Below are positions 36,219 through 44,548 of a DNA stretch of 51,518 nucleotides, one piece after another. The notes beneath the pieces are model-generated. The model searched no databases and had not been told where the DNA came from. It saw only the letters and a program-made list of their open reading frames with translations. How positions within the stretch are numbered: position 1 is the first letter of the stretch; every line of letters begins with the position of its first letter. Both the position numbers and the translations under genes were made by a program. This stretch comes from Peloplasma aerotolerans. GTDB lineage: Bacteria > Bacillota_I > Bacilli_A > Acholeplasmatales > Acholeplasmataceae. The DNA lies in NCBI RefSeq assembly GCF_030012175.1, contig NZ_JASCXW010000012.1, forward strand, positions 1 through 51,518, read 5' to 3'.

Positions 36219-37996
36219 TGTATGCAGGTAAACAAGGCAGAGGTAGAAATGACGGTTCACAAAAAGCTAAAAATAAAGCCTATGTTTTAAAAAGACTATG
36301 GAGTTACTTATATTTTTATAAAACAAAGTTAGCTCTAGCCTTAATTTTAACGATAGTTGCTAATGTCTTATCATTAATTGGACCTTACTTGACAGGTCGT
36401 ACGATTGGTGCGATGGAAGATGGTGTTGATTTTGAACGCGTATTTTTCTTTGCTGGACTTATGGTTGGGTTCTATTTAATTAGTGCAATTCTTAATTACC
36501 TTTTATCCATATCAATGGTTAAGATTTCACAAAGTGTTGTTAAAAAAATGAGACAAGACTTATTCGATAAACTTAATCGAGTCTCTATTTCGTATTTCGA
36601 TAAAAATCAAACTGGAGATATCATCAGTAAAATGAGTTATGATATTGATACGATTAATACTTCACTAGCTCATGATGTTTTTAATATCTTAACATCAGTT
36701 ATTACAGTAACGATTTCGTTTGTCATGATGGTCATTATGTCACCAATCTTAGTTTTAGTCTTTGTATTAACGATTCCTATTTCAATTATTATTACCAAAG
36801 TCTTATCTAAGATTGTTAAAAGAAAATATCGTATCCGTAATCAAAAACTTGGAGAAATGAACGGTTTTGCAGAAGAGATGATTACCGGTCAACGCACGAT
36901 TCAATCGTATGTTCAAGAAGAAGCGGTTTTAGCGAAGTTTGATGAAATCAATGAAGCAGCAACCACTGCTTCATACGAATCCGGGTATTACGCGACATCG
37001 GTAGGACCCGCTGTTAACTTTGTTTCTAACTTATCGGTTGCTTTAGTAGGTGTCTTTGGAGGTATCTTATATTTCATGGGTAGTATGACTTTAGGTAACT
37101 TAACAGCCTTTACCCTTTATTCAAGAAGATTTTCTGGACCGATTAACCAAATGTCTAATATTATTGCAGAAATTCAAAGTGCACTCGCAGCTGCTGAAAG
37201 AGTCTTCCTTGTCTTAGACCATGAAGAAGAGCCTAAAGATATTGAAGATGCATTAGAAGTTAAAGATATCAAAGGAGATATTGAATTTAAGGATGTATCC
37301 TTTGGATACTTAGAAAATCAAATCATCTTAAATAACGTGAGCTTAAAAGCACCAAAAGGTAATGTCATCGCAATCGTTGGACCTACAGGTGGTGGTAAAA
37401 CCACACTTGTGAATCTATTAATGCGTTTCTATGATGTCGATCAAGGCCATATTTACTTAGATGGTATTGATATTAGACACTTAACAAGAAAGAGTCTTAG
37501 AAAGGCATTTTCAATGGTCTTGCAAGACACTTGGATCTTCCACGGGACCGTTTATGAAAACATTGCTTATGGTAATGGTGATGTCAGCAGGCTTGAAGTT
37601 GAAGAAGCAGCTAAGAAAGCTAGAATTCATACGTTTATATCACATCTACCTAAAGGGTACGATACAATCTTAACTGATGAAGGCTTAAGCATATCAAAAG
37701 GTCAAAAACAATTACTTGTTATCGCTAGAGCTATGCTATCAAGAACTAAGATGCTGATCCTAGATGAAGCAACCTCAAATGTGGATACACATACCGAGGT
37801 ACAAATTCAGAAAGCAATGCTTGCTTTAATGGAAAATAAGACAAGCTTTGTGATTGCTCATCGCTTATCAACAATCCAAAAAGCTGATCTAATTTTAGTC
37901 GTTCATGAGGGAAATATCATCGAACAAGGCACACATGATGAGTTGATTGCTAAAAAAGGCTTTTATAATGAGTTATATCAAAGTCAATTTGCGTAA
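36215..37996 (+). CDS. ABC exporter half-transporter, subunit B (catalytic ATP site)
   Basis: 593 residues: six membrane segments and an ATPase domain with Walker A G389PTGGGKT396. The signature is ISKGQ 493-497, degenerate compared with LSGGQ. Walker B is LILDE with catalytic E518. It pairs with subunit A; its degenerate signature faces A's degenerate Walker B, while A's LSGGQ completes the active site. GGTGAG before the ATG serves as ribosome site inside the end of the upstream gene. Confidence 0.92.
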   Translation: MMYAGKQGRGRNDGSQKAKNKAYVLKRLWSYLYFYKTKLALALILTIVANVLSLIGPYLTGRTIGAMEDGVDFERVFFFAGLMVGFYLISAILNYLLSISMVKISQSVVKKMRQDLFDKLNRVSISYFDKNQTGDIISKMSYDIDTINTSLAHDVFNILTSVITVTISFVMMVIMSPILVLVFVLTIPISIIITKVLSKIVKRKYRIRNQKLGEMNGFAEEMITGQRTIQSYVQEEAVLAKFDEINEAATTASYESGYYATSVGPAVNFVSNLSVALVGVFGGILYFMGSMTLGNLTAFTLYSRRFSGPINQMSNIIAEIQSALAAAERVFLVLDHEEEPKDIEDALEVKDIKGDIEFKDVSFGYLENQIILNNVSLKAPKGNVIAIVGPTGGGKTTLVNLLMRFYDVDQGHIYLDGIDIRHLTRKSLRKAFSMVLQDTWIFHGTVYENIAYGNGDVSRLEVEEAAKKARIHTFISHLPKGYDTILTDEGLSISKGQKQLLVIARAMLSRTKMLILDEATSNVDTHTEVQIQKAMLALMENKTSFVIAHRLSTIQKADLILVVHEGNIIEQGTHDELIAKKGFYNELYQSQFA

Positions 37997-38020
37997 ACTT
38001 CACTTATTTGTCTTATTTCC

Positions 38021-38049
38021 TTGTAATTCATACATCGGTTGTGTATAAT
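38021..38049 (+). promoter_or_regulatory. promoter of the cold-shock gene
   Basis: TTGTAA (38021-38026), 17 nt, TATAAT (38044-38049), the strongest match of its kind here. The transcript would have a short leader of about 40 nt, without the long 5' UTR of E. coli cspA. Confidence 0.75.
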
Positions 38050-38095
38050 GTAAATAGGCATTAAGTTGCTAAGTTATATTAAAAGGAGATTCAAA

Positions 38096-38293
38096 ATGAA
38101 AGGCGTAGTAAAATGGTTTGACGCTGACAAGGGATATGGATTTATCTCATCAGCTGACGGGAAAGACATTTTTGTACACTTTAGTGCAATTCAAACTGAA
38201 GGATACAAAACATTAGCAGAAGGCGACCAAGTAGAATTTGATGTTAAAGACGGCGACCGCGGACAACAAGCGGCTAACGTAATTAAAGTATAA
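38096..38293 (+). CDS. csp: cold-shock protein
   Basis: 65 residues, the usual length. The RNA-binding motifs KGYGFIS (RNP1) and DIFVHFSAI (RNP2) are complete. It binds single-stranded RNA and DNA and melts structure. ATG 38096 follows AAAAGGAGA; an upstream ATG at 38066 is not preceded by a ribosome site. It is noticeably richer in GC-ending codons than its neighbours, as expected for a highly expressed gene. Confidence 0.97.
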   Translation: MKGVVKWFDADKGYGFISSADGKDIFVHFSAIQTEGYKTLAEGDQVEFDVKDGDRGQQAANVIKV

Positions 38294-38307
38294 TTTAAAA
38301 AGGTAAT

Positions 38308-38335
38308 GGGGACTCGCAAGAGTCCCCCTTCTATT
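38308..38335 (+). terminator. intrinsic terminator after csp
   Basis: GGGGACTC-GCAA-GAGTCCCC, perfect, then a T-rich tract. Confidence 0.9.
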
Positions 38336-38372
38336 TTTATGGGATTATTAGTTAATACTCATATTCAATTAT

Positions 38373-38412
38373 AAAGCATTTTGATCTTATTTTAAGATTG
38401 AAGTGCTTTTTT
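38373..38412 (+). terminator. second, weaker terminator after csp
   Basis: AAAGCATTTTGATCTT and AAGATTGAAGTGCTTT pair with a few mismatches, and a T-run follows. Confidence 0.55.
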
Positions 38413-38482
38413 ATATTGAAATCATATCTAAAGATATGTTTAGAATCAATGTATAAAATAATATACTAAATGTAAAAAATAC

Positions 38483-38522
38483 TTGACATTGATAATTTTT
38501 TGATATATAGTTAAATTATCAA
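38483..38522 (+). promoter_or_regulatory. promoter with inverted-repeat operator of the XRE operon
   Basis: TTGACA (38483-38488), 17 nt, TATAGT (38506-38511). A perfect 10-bp inverted repeat, TTGATAATTT (38489-38498) and AAATTATCAA (38513-38522), covers the spacer and -10. The likely repressor is the XRE protein at 39041. Confidence 0.65.
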
Positions 38523-38541
38523 ATATTAAAGGAGAAAAACT

Positions 38542-39048
38542 ATGTCATATCAAGAAAAAAGAACCATGTTAACCATCTTTACAAGCCTAACCTTATTTAC
38601 TATATATGCTACATTTGCTATTACTACATATCGAAATCAAATCAATATCACAAACGATCTTAGCTATTGGACAAGATTAATACTTATTTTTATTGGTATT
38701 GGTATTGTTGCTGCTATACTTTTACAAATTCTATTCCATATTGGATATTCAATACTTGTTGCTATTAAAGAAAAAGCAGCAAATCCAGATATCGATGATA
38801 AAGATATTGAAAGAATGATCAAATCGCAAATGGTTACTGACGAAATGGATAAACTCGTTGAACTTAAATCAATGCGTATAGGATTTATTTCTGCAGGTAT
38901 TGGATTTATGTTTGCGCTTATTGCAATCTTATTAAACTATAGTCCAGTCATAATGATTAATATTATTTTCATATCATTTCATTTAGGGTCAATCTTTGAA
39001 GGCGTCACTCAGTTATATTATTATAAAAGAGGGATTAAGCATGGCTAA
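38542..39048 (+). CDS. membrane protein of unknown function, partner of XRE regulator
   Basis: 168 residues with four membrane segments and a charged central helix (KAANPDIDDKDIERMIKSQM). It is the first gene of a three-gene operon and overlaps the regulator by eight bases. Such membrane protein plus small XRE regulator pairs are common in Firmicutes, where the regulator controls its own operon. The function is unknown. Confidence 0.65.
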   Translation: MSYQEKRTMLTIFTSLTLFTIYATFAITTYRNQINITNDLSYWTRLILIFIGIGIVAAILLQILFHIGYSILVAIKEKAANPDIDDKDIERMIKSQMVTDEMDKLVELKSMRIGFISAGIGFMFALIAILLNYSPVIMINIIFISFHLGSIFEGVTQLYYYKRGIKHG

Positions 39049-39271
39049 TTTATATCAAGTAACAAATCATATAAGAACATTAAGATTTTTTGCTAATGAA
39101 ATGACCCAACAAGAACTTGCTGAAAAAGTGGGTGCATCTAGACAAACCATTATTGCTATTGAAGCAGGTAAATATTCCCCATCTTTAGAATTAGCATTTA
39201 AAATCGCATTAGCATTTGATGTTAAAATAACTGAAGTGTTTGAATACGCTTTGAAAGGATCAACAAAATGA
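39041..39271 (+). CDS. small XRE-family transcriptional regulator (YgzD-like)
   Basis: 76 residues, almost all HTH: MANLYQVTNHIRTLRFFANEMT then QQELAEKVGASRQTIIAIEAG and KYSPSLELAFKIALAF, the YgzD-type pattern. AGAGGG (39028-39033) supports ATG 39041. It probably binds the inverted repeat at 38489-38522. It overlaps the dehydrogenase gene by four bases. Confidence 0.9.
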   Translation: MANLYQVTNHIRTLRFFANEMTQQELAEKVGASRQTIIAIEAGKYSPSLELAFKIALAFDVKITEVFEYALKGSTK

Positions 39272-40215
39272 ATGCTGTAATCTATTATAAAAAAACAAAA
39301 CCTAATCCATTAATTTATCAATCCATAGAAAAACCAATACCTAAAGATGATGAAGTATTAGTTAAAGTTTACTCAGTATCCTTGAATGCTGCTGATTATC
39401 GATCGATGAGCATGGGAATCATTCCAAAAAACAAAATATTTGGATCAGATATTTCTGGTGTTATAGAAGAAGTTGGAAGTTCATGTCATCAATTTAAAGT
39501 TGGTGATGAGGTCATAGGTGACCTGTCAGCAATGGGCTTTGGTGGTCTTGCTGAGTATACTACCGCTAAAGAATCAGCTTTGATCTTAAAACCAAAACAT
39601 TTAAGTTTTGATGATGCATCTGCAATTCCCATGTCTGGAGTGACTGCACTTCAAGCATTAAAAAACAAAGGGAACATAGAAATAAATCAAAAAGTATTAA
39701 TTTATGGTTCTGGTGGTGGAGTTGGTACATTTGCAGTTCAACTTGCAAAGCACTTTATGGCAGAAGTATCGGTTGTTTGTGGTCCTAATAATATCGAATT
39801 AATGAAAACTTTAGGAGCAACTCATATTTATAATTATCAAGACATCAATTTTAAAGAACTAAAAGGTAAGTTTGATTTAATTCTAGCAATTAATGGAAAA
39901 AACAAACTGTCTTTATATCGACGCATGCTAAGTAAAAATGGAACATTCGTTGTCGTTGGTGGTGCACTTTCGCAACTTTTTAAAACGATGATCTTTGGAC
40001 CAATATTGTCTTTAACAAATAAAAAAATGAGAGTACTTGCTGCAAAGCCTAATCAAGAGGATTTAAAATATGTTGCAGAACTTTGTAGCCAGAAACTTAT
40101 TAAACCTATTATAGAACAAGTTGTTCCTCTTAAAGATGCACCACAAGCAATGCAATATCTTAGACAAGGTCATGCAAAAGGAAAAACCGTTATAAAGGTT
40201 TATGAACATGAATAG
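39268..40215 (+). CDS. zinc-independent MDR-type quinone oxidoreductase / NAD(P)-dependent alcohol dehydrogenase
   Basis: 315 residues. The N-terminal GroES-like catalytic fold contains VLVKVYSVSLNAADYRSM and GSDISGVIEEVGS. The NAD(P) site is YGSGGGVGTFAVQLAKHF. There is no Cys/His set for structural zinc, so it belongs to the quinone-oxidoreductase branch. It is under control of the XRE operon, perhaps a redox or xenobiotic response (inference). Confidence 0.88.
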   Translation: MNAVIYYKKTKPNPLIYQSIEKPIPKDDEVLVKVYSVSLNAADYRSMSMGIIPKNKIFGSDISGVIEEVGSSCHQFKVGDEVIGDLSAMGFGGLAEYTTAKESALILKPKHLSFDDASAIPMSGVTALQALKNKGNIEINQKVLIYGSGGGVGTFAVQLAKHFMAEVSVVCGPNNIELMKTLGATHIYNYQDINFKELKGKFDLILAINGKNKLSLYRRMLSKNGTFVVVGGALSQLFKTMIFGPILSLTNKKMRVLAAKPNQEDLKYVAELCSQKLIKPIIEQVVPLKDAPQAMQYLRQGHAKGKTVIKVYEHE

Positions 40216-40322
40216 ATAACACCTATCTTCAAAAAAAATGATAATGTGTGATTTTATTATATCTATTGTTTATGAAACCTTTACTATGATATAATAACCT
40301 CAAAGATAGGAGCGTTGATAAA

Positions 40323-41051
40323 ATGGAGAAAGATCTATTAGAGGTAGAGCGCCAACACCTCAGAAATGTCGTTAAGGATTGCGATCCTAAACAGCTTGAA
40401 GAAGTTGAAAAAAGATTCGCCTTATTGTACACGTATGATGCTGTTGGTATGGAAGGTCATAACCGAATTCCTTATGAAGATGTAAAAAGACTAAGCCAAG
40501 CTAAAGCTCTACTCGAGTATAGCGAAAGAGAACAAAAAGAAATTCTCAATCACTTAAAAGCTTTTGAATTTGTTGTTAAAGAAGCGAAAGCTACACATGA
40601 ATTTAACGAAGAAAAATTAAAAGATATTCATGAAATGCTAGTAGAAGGCATCTTCCAAGGTGGCGTCTATAGAAATGTTAACATCAATATATTTGGAGCA
40701 TCTCATCAACCTCCAGATTATATTAAAGTATACGATCGTATGAATAAATTTTTTAACAATTTAAATCATTTTGAAGGTAATATATTAGAAAAAGCGACGT
40801 ACGCACACGCAAGTATTGCGAAGATTCATCCTTTTGTTGATGCGAATGGTCGTTTAGCAAAACTGGTGCTCAATTACTTCTTGATGAAAGGCGATTACTT
40901 ACCTATAACAGTACCGCTTGAATCAAGAGAAACATATATCGAAAAATTAGAAGCTTTTAAATCAGAAAAAGATTTGAAACCACTTGTTAATTTTTTCAAA
41001 GCTTTATTAATCAAGAGATACGAAGAAGAATTAAAAGAATTAGACTTATAA
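40323..41051 (+). CDS. Fic-family protein 1, with altered active-site motif
   Basis: 242 residues. The Fic core motif is H169PFVDANGR177, where most Fic enzymes have HPFxDGNGR, so Ala replaces the Gly after Asp. His, Asn, Gly and Arg are kept. AVGMEGH near residue 40 resembles the inhibitory alpha-helix (S/T)xxxE(G/N), but Ala stands at the Ser position. Fic enzymes add AMP or other groups to proteins. It may be active with changed control or substrate. It is alone, with its own terminator. Confidence 0.85.
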   Translation: MEKDLLEVERQHLRNVVKDCDPKQLEEVEKRFALLYTYDAVGMEGHNRIPYEDVKRLSQAKALLEYSEREQKEILNHLKAFEFVVKEAKATHEFNEEKLKDIHEMLVEGIFQGGVYRNVNINIFGASHQPPDYIKVYDRMNKFFNNLNHFEGNILEKATYAHASIAKIHPFVDANGRLAKLVLNYFLMKGDYLPITVPLESRETYIEKLEAFKSEKDLKPLVNFFKALLIKRYEEELKELDL

Positions 41052-41076
41052 GAGTGCAATCGCACTCTTTTTTTTA
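41051..41076 (+). terminator. intrinsic terminator after Fic 1
   Basis: AGAGTGC (41051-41057) pairs with GCACTCT (41062-41068), followed by nine T residues. Confidence 0.9.
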
Positions 41077-41119
41077 GTAGATTTGACTGTTTTGTGTTAA
41101 AATAAATGAAGGTGATACT

Positions 41120-41965
41120 ATGAGTTTAAATATTGGCGAAGTCAATAATTTAGTTGTAAACAGAAAAACAGATATTGGGTATATGCTTGACTCCGATGAG
41201 GGTGAAGTTTTTTTGCATAACAACGAAAGTCTTCACGAAGATTTAAAGCCTGGTCAAGCAGTTGAAGCATTCTTATACTTTGATCAAAAAGCAAGATTAG
41301 CAGCAACCTTAAAGAAACCATATATAACTGTCAGTCAACCAGGATTCTTAACCATATCCGATGTTCATGAATCTTTAGGTGTTTTCTTAGATATGGGAAT
41401 AGCTAAAGAATTATTACTGTCAGCAGACGATTTGCCTTTTAATAAAGAAGAATGGCCGCGTGTCGGTGATATCTTATTCGTCTCAATAAAAGTAAAATCC
41501 AAATTTGTCGCTAAAATAGCTTCAAAAGAGGAAGTCAATCTAAAACCTGAAGAACCGTTAAATCTTAAAGATAAAGTTTTAGCTAGAGTTCAAAGAATTG
41601 GAAAAGAAGGCGTCAATTTGTTGACACCTGATGGTCACTGGATTTTTGTTCATCATTCATTATATAGAGAGACACTACGTTATGGACAAGAAGTCTCAGT
41701 TAAAGTCGTTTATCATTCTGATAAAGGTTATACAGGATCACTAGCTCCACAAAAAGAAGTTGCTCGATTTGATGATGCAAATATCATCTTGTCATACTTA
41801 ATTAGAAATCAGGGAGAAATGAAGTTAACAGCTAACAGTACTCCAGAAGAAATATTAGAAGTATTCAATATGAGTAAGAAGGCGTTCAAACGCGCTATAG
41901 GAAATCTCTATAGAGAAAGAAAAATTGATTTTGTCGATGACAAAACAGTTTTGGTAAAGCAATAA
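41120..41965 (+). CDS. cvfB: CvfB/YitL-like S1 RNA-binding protein
   Basis: 281 residues, close to family length. Repeats of S1-like strands (VVNRKTDIGYMLDSDEGEVFLHNNES, then DKVLARVQRIGKEGVNLLTPDG) are followed by a C-terminal winged helix (STPEEILEVFNMSKKAFKRAIGNLYRERKI). CvfB influences gene expression in S. aureus; the exact RNA target is unclear. ATG follows GAAGGTG. Confidence 0.85.
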   Translation: MSLNIGEVNNLVVNRKTDIGYMLDSDEGEVFLHNNESLHEDLKPGQAVEAFLYFDQKARLAATLKKPYITVSQPGFLTISDVHESLGVFLDMGIAKELLLSADDLPFNKEEWPRVGDILFVSIKVKSKFVAKIASKEEVNLKPEEPLNLKDKVLARVQRIGKEGVNLLTPDGHWIFVHHSLYRETLRYGQEVSVKVVYHSDKGYTGSLAPQKEVARFDDANIILSYLIRNQGEMKLTANSTPEEILEVFNMSKKAFKRAIGNLYRERKIDFVDDKTVLVKQ

Positions 41966-41966
41966 G

Positions 41967-42296
41967 ATGGCAACAGACAAGTACGAGAATGATCCGTTCG
42001 ATAAATATGATCATTTGTTTGAAGAGCAAGAAAAGAAGTATCAGAAACAAAACAATTCAAGATACACATTAAACAAAAAAACAAAACAAAATATCATAAG
42101 AGATGCAAATGAATCAAAACAAAAACAAAACGATGATAAAGCAAGAGCATTTAAATCATTTGGTTTAATTTTTCTAGGTTTTGTTATTATTCGAATTATT
42201 ATGATTGATGATATTAAAATTTCAAGTTTCATCATTCCATTTGTTATATTTTCATTTGTCAGCTATTCATATTATAAAAATTCAACAAAAAGGTGA
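41967..42296 (+). CDS. small membrane protein of unknown function
   Basis: 109 residues. The N-terminal 60 residues are highly charged and Gln/Asn-rich, with no Cys. Two hydrophobic segments follow near the C-terminus. It begins one base after cvfB ends and stops six bases before proS, so it is within an operon with both. It is too variable to name. Confidence 0.55.
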   Translation: MATDKYENDPFDKYDHLFEEQEKKYQKQNNSRYTLNKKTKQNIIRDANESKQKQNDDKARAFKSFGLIFLGFVIIRIIMIDDIKISSFIIPFVIFSFVSYSYYKNSTKR

Positions 42297-42302
42297 GTAT
42301 TT

Positions 42303-43736
42303 ATGAGTCAAAATAAAAAAATGGTTGATGCAATCACATCAAGAGATGCTGATTTTGCACAATGGTATACAGATCTATGTTTAAAAGCTGAATTAATGGA
42401 TTATAGTGATGTCAAAGGATTTATCATCTACCGTCCATATGGTTATGCCATTTGGGAAGGTATCCAAGATGATCTAAATCGCAGATTAAAAGAAACAGGA
42501 CATCAAAATGTTTATATGCCTTTAGTCATTCCTGAATCTTTATTCCAGAAAGAAAAAGATCATGTGGAAGGCTTCGCTCCTGAAACTGCTATGATTACAA
42601 CAACTGGTGTTGAAGAGCTTACTGAAAGATTAATTATCAGACCAACATCTGAAACATTGTTTTGTACACACTATAATAAAATTATTAATTCTTACCGCGA
42701 TCTACCTAAACTTTATAATCAATGGTGTAGTGTCGTTCGATGGGAAAAAACAACTAGACCTTTCTTAAGAGGTAAAGAGTTCTTATGGCAAGAAGGCCAT
42801 ACTGCACATGCTAATGAAGCAGAGGCTAGAAAAGAAACACTTGATATTTTAGAAATATATCGAAAATTAGGTGAAGAATTACTAGCTATTCCTTTTATCA
42901 CAGGTAAGAAAACAGAAAGAGAAAAGTTTGCCGGAGCTATTGATACTTATAGTATTGAAGCACTCATGCATGATGGGCAAGCACTTCAATCAGGAACGAC
43001 ACATTATTTTGGTCAAGACTTTGCGAAAGCTTTTGATATTAAGTTCCAAGATGAAAACAATAAACTTCAATATGTACATCAAACATCATGGGGTGTATCA
43101 ACACGTTTAATCGGTGCAGTTATTATGGTACATGGTGATGATGAAGGACTAGTTTTGCCACCTTACATCGCACCAATACAAATCGTGATTATTCCGATCC
43201 AAGGCAATAAAGAAATTGTTCAAACAGCAACCAAAACCTTATATCAAGAACTAAAAGATGCAGGTTTTAGAGTTTTAGTCGATGATACGAATAAGTCTCC
43301 AGGTTGGAAGTTTAGCGAATACGAAATGAAAGGTGTTCCAATTCGTATTGAAATTGGTCCACGTGACTTAGAAAAAAATGAAGTCACCATGGTAACTAGA
43401 TACAATAGAGAAAAACAAGCATATCCAATTGATAAAATCGTTAAAGATATGCCTAAAATCTTAAAAGATATGCACAATACATTATATGAACGTGCAGTAA
43501 CATTTGTTCAAGCAAATACATATCAAGCAAAAACATATGATGAGTTTAAAGATTATATTCAAAAAGGTGGTTATGTTGCGATGAGTATTTTTGGTGATGA
43601 AGCAGAAGTAATCATCAAGCAAGATACGACAGCTTCAGCTAGAGTTCTACCTTTTGATCAAACATTGATTACGGACATATGTCCAGTAACGAATAAAAAA
43701 GCCACTCAAACCGTTTGGTTTGCGAGAGCTTATTAA
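42303..43736 (+). CDS. proS: prolyl-tRNA synthetase, archaeal/eukaryote-type
   Basis: 477 residues, class II synthetase of the short ProS3 form without the INS editing domain. Motif 2 is KEFLWQEGHTAH after RWEKTTRPFLR; motif 3 is the STRLIGAVIMVHGDDEGLVLPP region. The anticodon-binding domain follows (QIVIIPIQ...), and a C-terminal zinc-like end (CPVTNKKATQTVWFARAY) is present. The type is common in Mollicutes and some Clostridia. GTGAG precedes the start. Confidence 0.95.
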   Translation: MSQNKKMVDAITSRDADFAQWYTDLCLKAELMDYSDVKGFIIYRPYGYAIWEGIQDDLNRRLKETGHQNVYMPLVIPESLFQKEKDHVEGFAPETAMITTTGVEELTERLIIRPTSETLFCTHYNKIINSYRDLPKLYNQWCSVVRWEKTTRPFLRGKEFLWQEGHTAHANEAEARKETLDILEIYRKLGEELLAIPFITGKKTEREKFAGAIDTYSIEALMHDGQALQSGTTHYFGQDFAKAFDIKFQDENNKLQYVHQTSWGVSTRLIGAVIMVHGDDEGLVLPPYIAPIQIVIIPIQGNKEIVQTATKTLYQELKDAGFRVLVDDTNKSPGWKFSEYEMKGVPIRIEIGPRDLEKNEVTMVTRYNREKQAYPIDKIVKDMPKILKDMHNTLYERAVTFVQANTYQAKTYDEFKDYIQKGGYVAMSIFGDEAEVIIKQDTTASARVLPFDQTLITDICPVTNKKATQTVWFARAY

Positions 43737-43744
43737 AAGAATCT

Positions 43745-43779
43745 AAGCACTATTTCCACATATATGTGGAGTAGTGCTT
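43745..43779 (+). terminator. intrinsic terminator after proS
   Basis: AAGCACTA pairs with TAGTGCTT, and inner TCCACATATATGTGGA extends the stem. A T-rich stretch follows. Confidence 0.9.
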
Positions 43780-43873
43780 TTCATTTTTTATTGTTTTTAA
43801 AATAAGAAATAAACCGCTTTGAAAAAGTTATTATTTCCCTCATTGCAACTTAACTAACAAGAAGAAATGAAAG

Positions 43874-43942
43874 TTTACACCACAACTCAAATGTAATACA
43901 ATGTATTGCATTATTTCTTTTTTTGTAGTACAATGTAATACA
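43874..43942 (+). promoter_or_regulatory. two tandem promoters and operators of the toxin-antitoxin operon
   Basis: Promoter 1: TTTACA (43874-43879), 17 nt, TACAAT (43897-43902). Promoter 2: TTGCAT (43906-43911), 17 nt, TACAAT (43929-43934). A near-palindrome covers each -10: TGTAATACA-A-TGTATTGCA (43892-43910) and GTAGTACAATGTAATAC (43925-43941). Both share the TACAATGTA core, the likely binding site of the RHH antitoxin. Confidence 0.6.
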
Positions 43943-43956
43943 GAGGAGATGATTAT

Positions 43957-44178
43957 ATGTCTATATCAATTAGAATGAACGAAAAAGAGTTAGAACTTAT
44001 AAAAAAATATGCTGAACTGAATGGCTCATCTGTTTCAGAGGTTATGCGAAAAGCTATATTAGAAAAAATCGAAGACGAGTTCGATATTTTCTTGTATGAA
44101 AAAGCATTTAAATCATACGAGCAAAACCCTAAAACATATACGATTGAAGAAGCAAAAACTTTATTAGGTATCAAATGA
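43957..44178 (+). CDS. RelB/DUF6290-like ribbon-helix-helix antitoxin
   Basis: 73 residues. MSISIRMNEKELELIKKYA is the DNA-binding beta strand, and NGSSVSEVMRKAILEKIEDE completes a ribbon-helix-helix. The acidic tail with TYTIEEAKTLLGIK is typical of RelB-like antitoxins. It overlaps the toxin gene by four bases and probably represses its own operon at the palindromes upstream. AGAGGAG precedes the ATG. Confidence 0.88.
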   Translation: MSISIRMNEKELELIKKYAELNGSSVSEVMRKAILEKIEDEFDIFLYEKAFKSYEQNPKTYTIEEAKTLLGIK

Positions 44179-44441
44179 TGTATCGCGTTGAGATAAGTGA
44201 GTACGCACTAAAGACCTTTAAAAAAATGGATAAGCAAATAACAACGATGATCTTTGCATGGATATCTAAGCATTTGGAGAACTGTGAAAACCCAAGAGTC
44301 CATGGGAAAGGATTAACTGCTGACAAAAAAGGAATCTGGAGATACAGGATTGGAGATTACAGATTACTGGTACATATTTTTGATAATCGATTAATTATAT
44401 TGGTCGTTGATGCTGGTCATCGAAGAGATGTTTATAAGTGA
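44175..44441 (+). CDS. RelE/ParE-family toxin
   Basis: 88 residues. YRVEISEYALKTFKKMDKQI and GIWRYRIGDYRLLVHI...IILVVDAGHRRDVYK are the standard RelE fold and its C-terminal basic residues (R, H, R, Y). RelE-type proteins cut mRNA in the ribosome. An alternative ATG is at 44178. It is the second gene of a standard type II toxin-antitoxin pair. Confidence 0.9.
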   Translation: MMYRVEISEYALKTFKKMDKQITTMIFAWISKHLENCENPRVHGKGLTADKKGIWRYRIGDYRLLVHIFDNRLIILVVDAGHRRDVYK

Positions 44442-44468
44442 TAAAGAAGTTTTTTTATGTATGGACAT

Positions 44469-44504
44469 AACATACAAGAAAACATATAAGAAAACATACA
44501 AGAT
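44469..44504 (+). repeat. three 12-bp direct iterons upstream of Fic 2
   Basis: AACATACAAGAA, AACATATAAGAA and AACATACAAGAT lie end to end at 44469-44480, 44481-44492 and 44493-44504. They end at the -35 of the promoter below, so they probably bind a regulator. Confidence 0.7.
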
Positions 44505-44524
44505 AAACTACTTCATGGTATAAT
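44496..44524 (+). promoter_or_regulatory. promoter of Fic 2 with poor -35
   Basis: TATAAT at 44519-44524. ATACAA (44496-44501) at the -35 position is weak and lies inside the third iteron. Confidence 0.5.
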
Positions 44525-44548
44525 ATACATAAGAGGAGTTGATGATAT

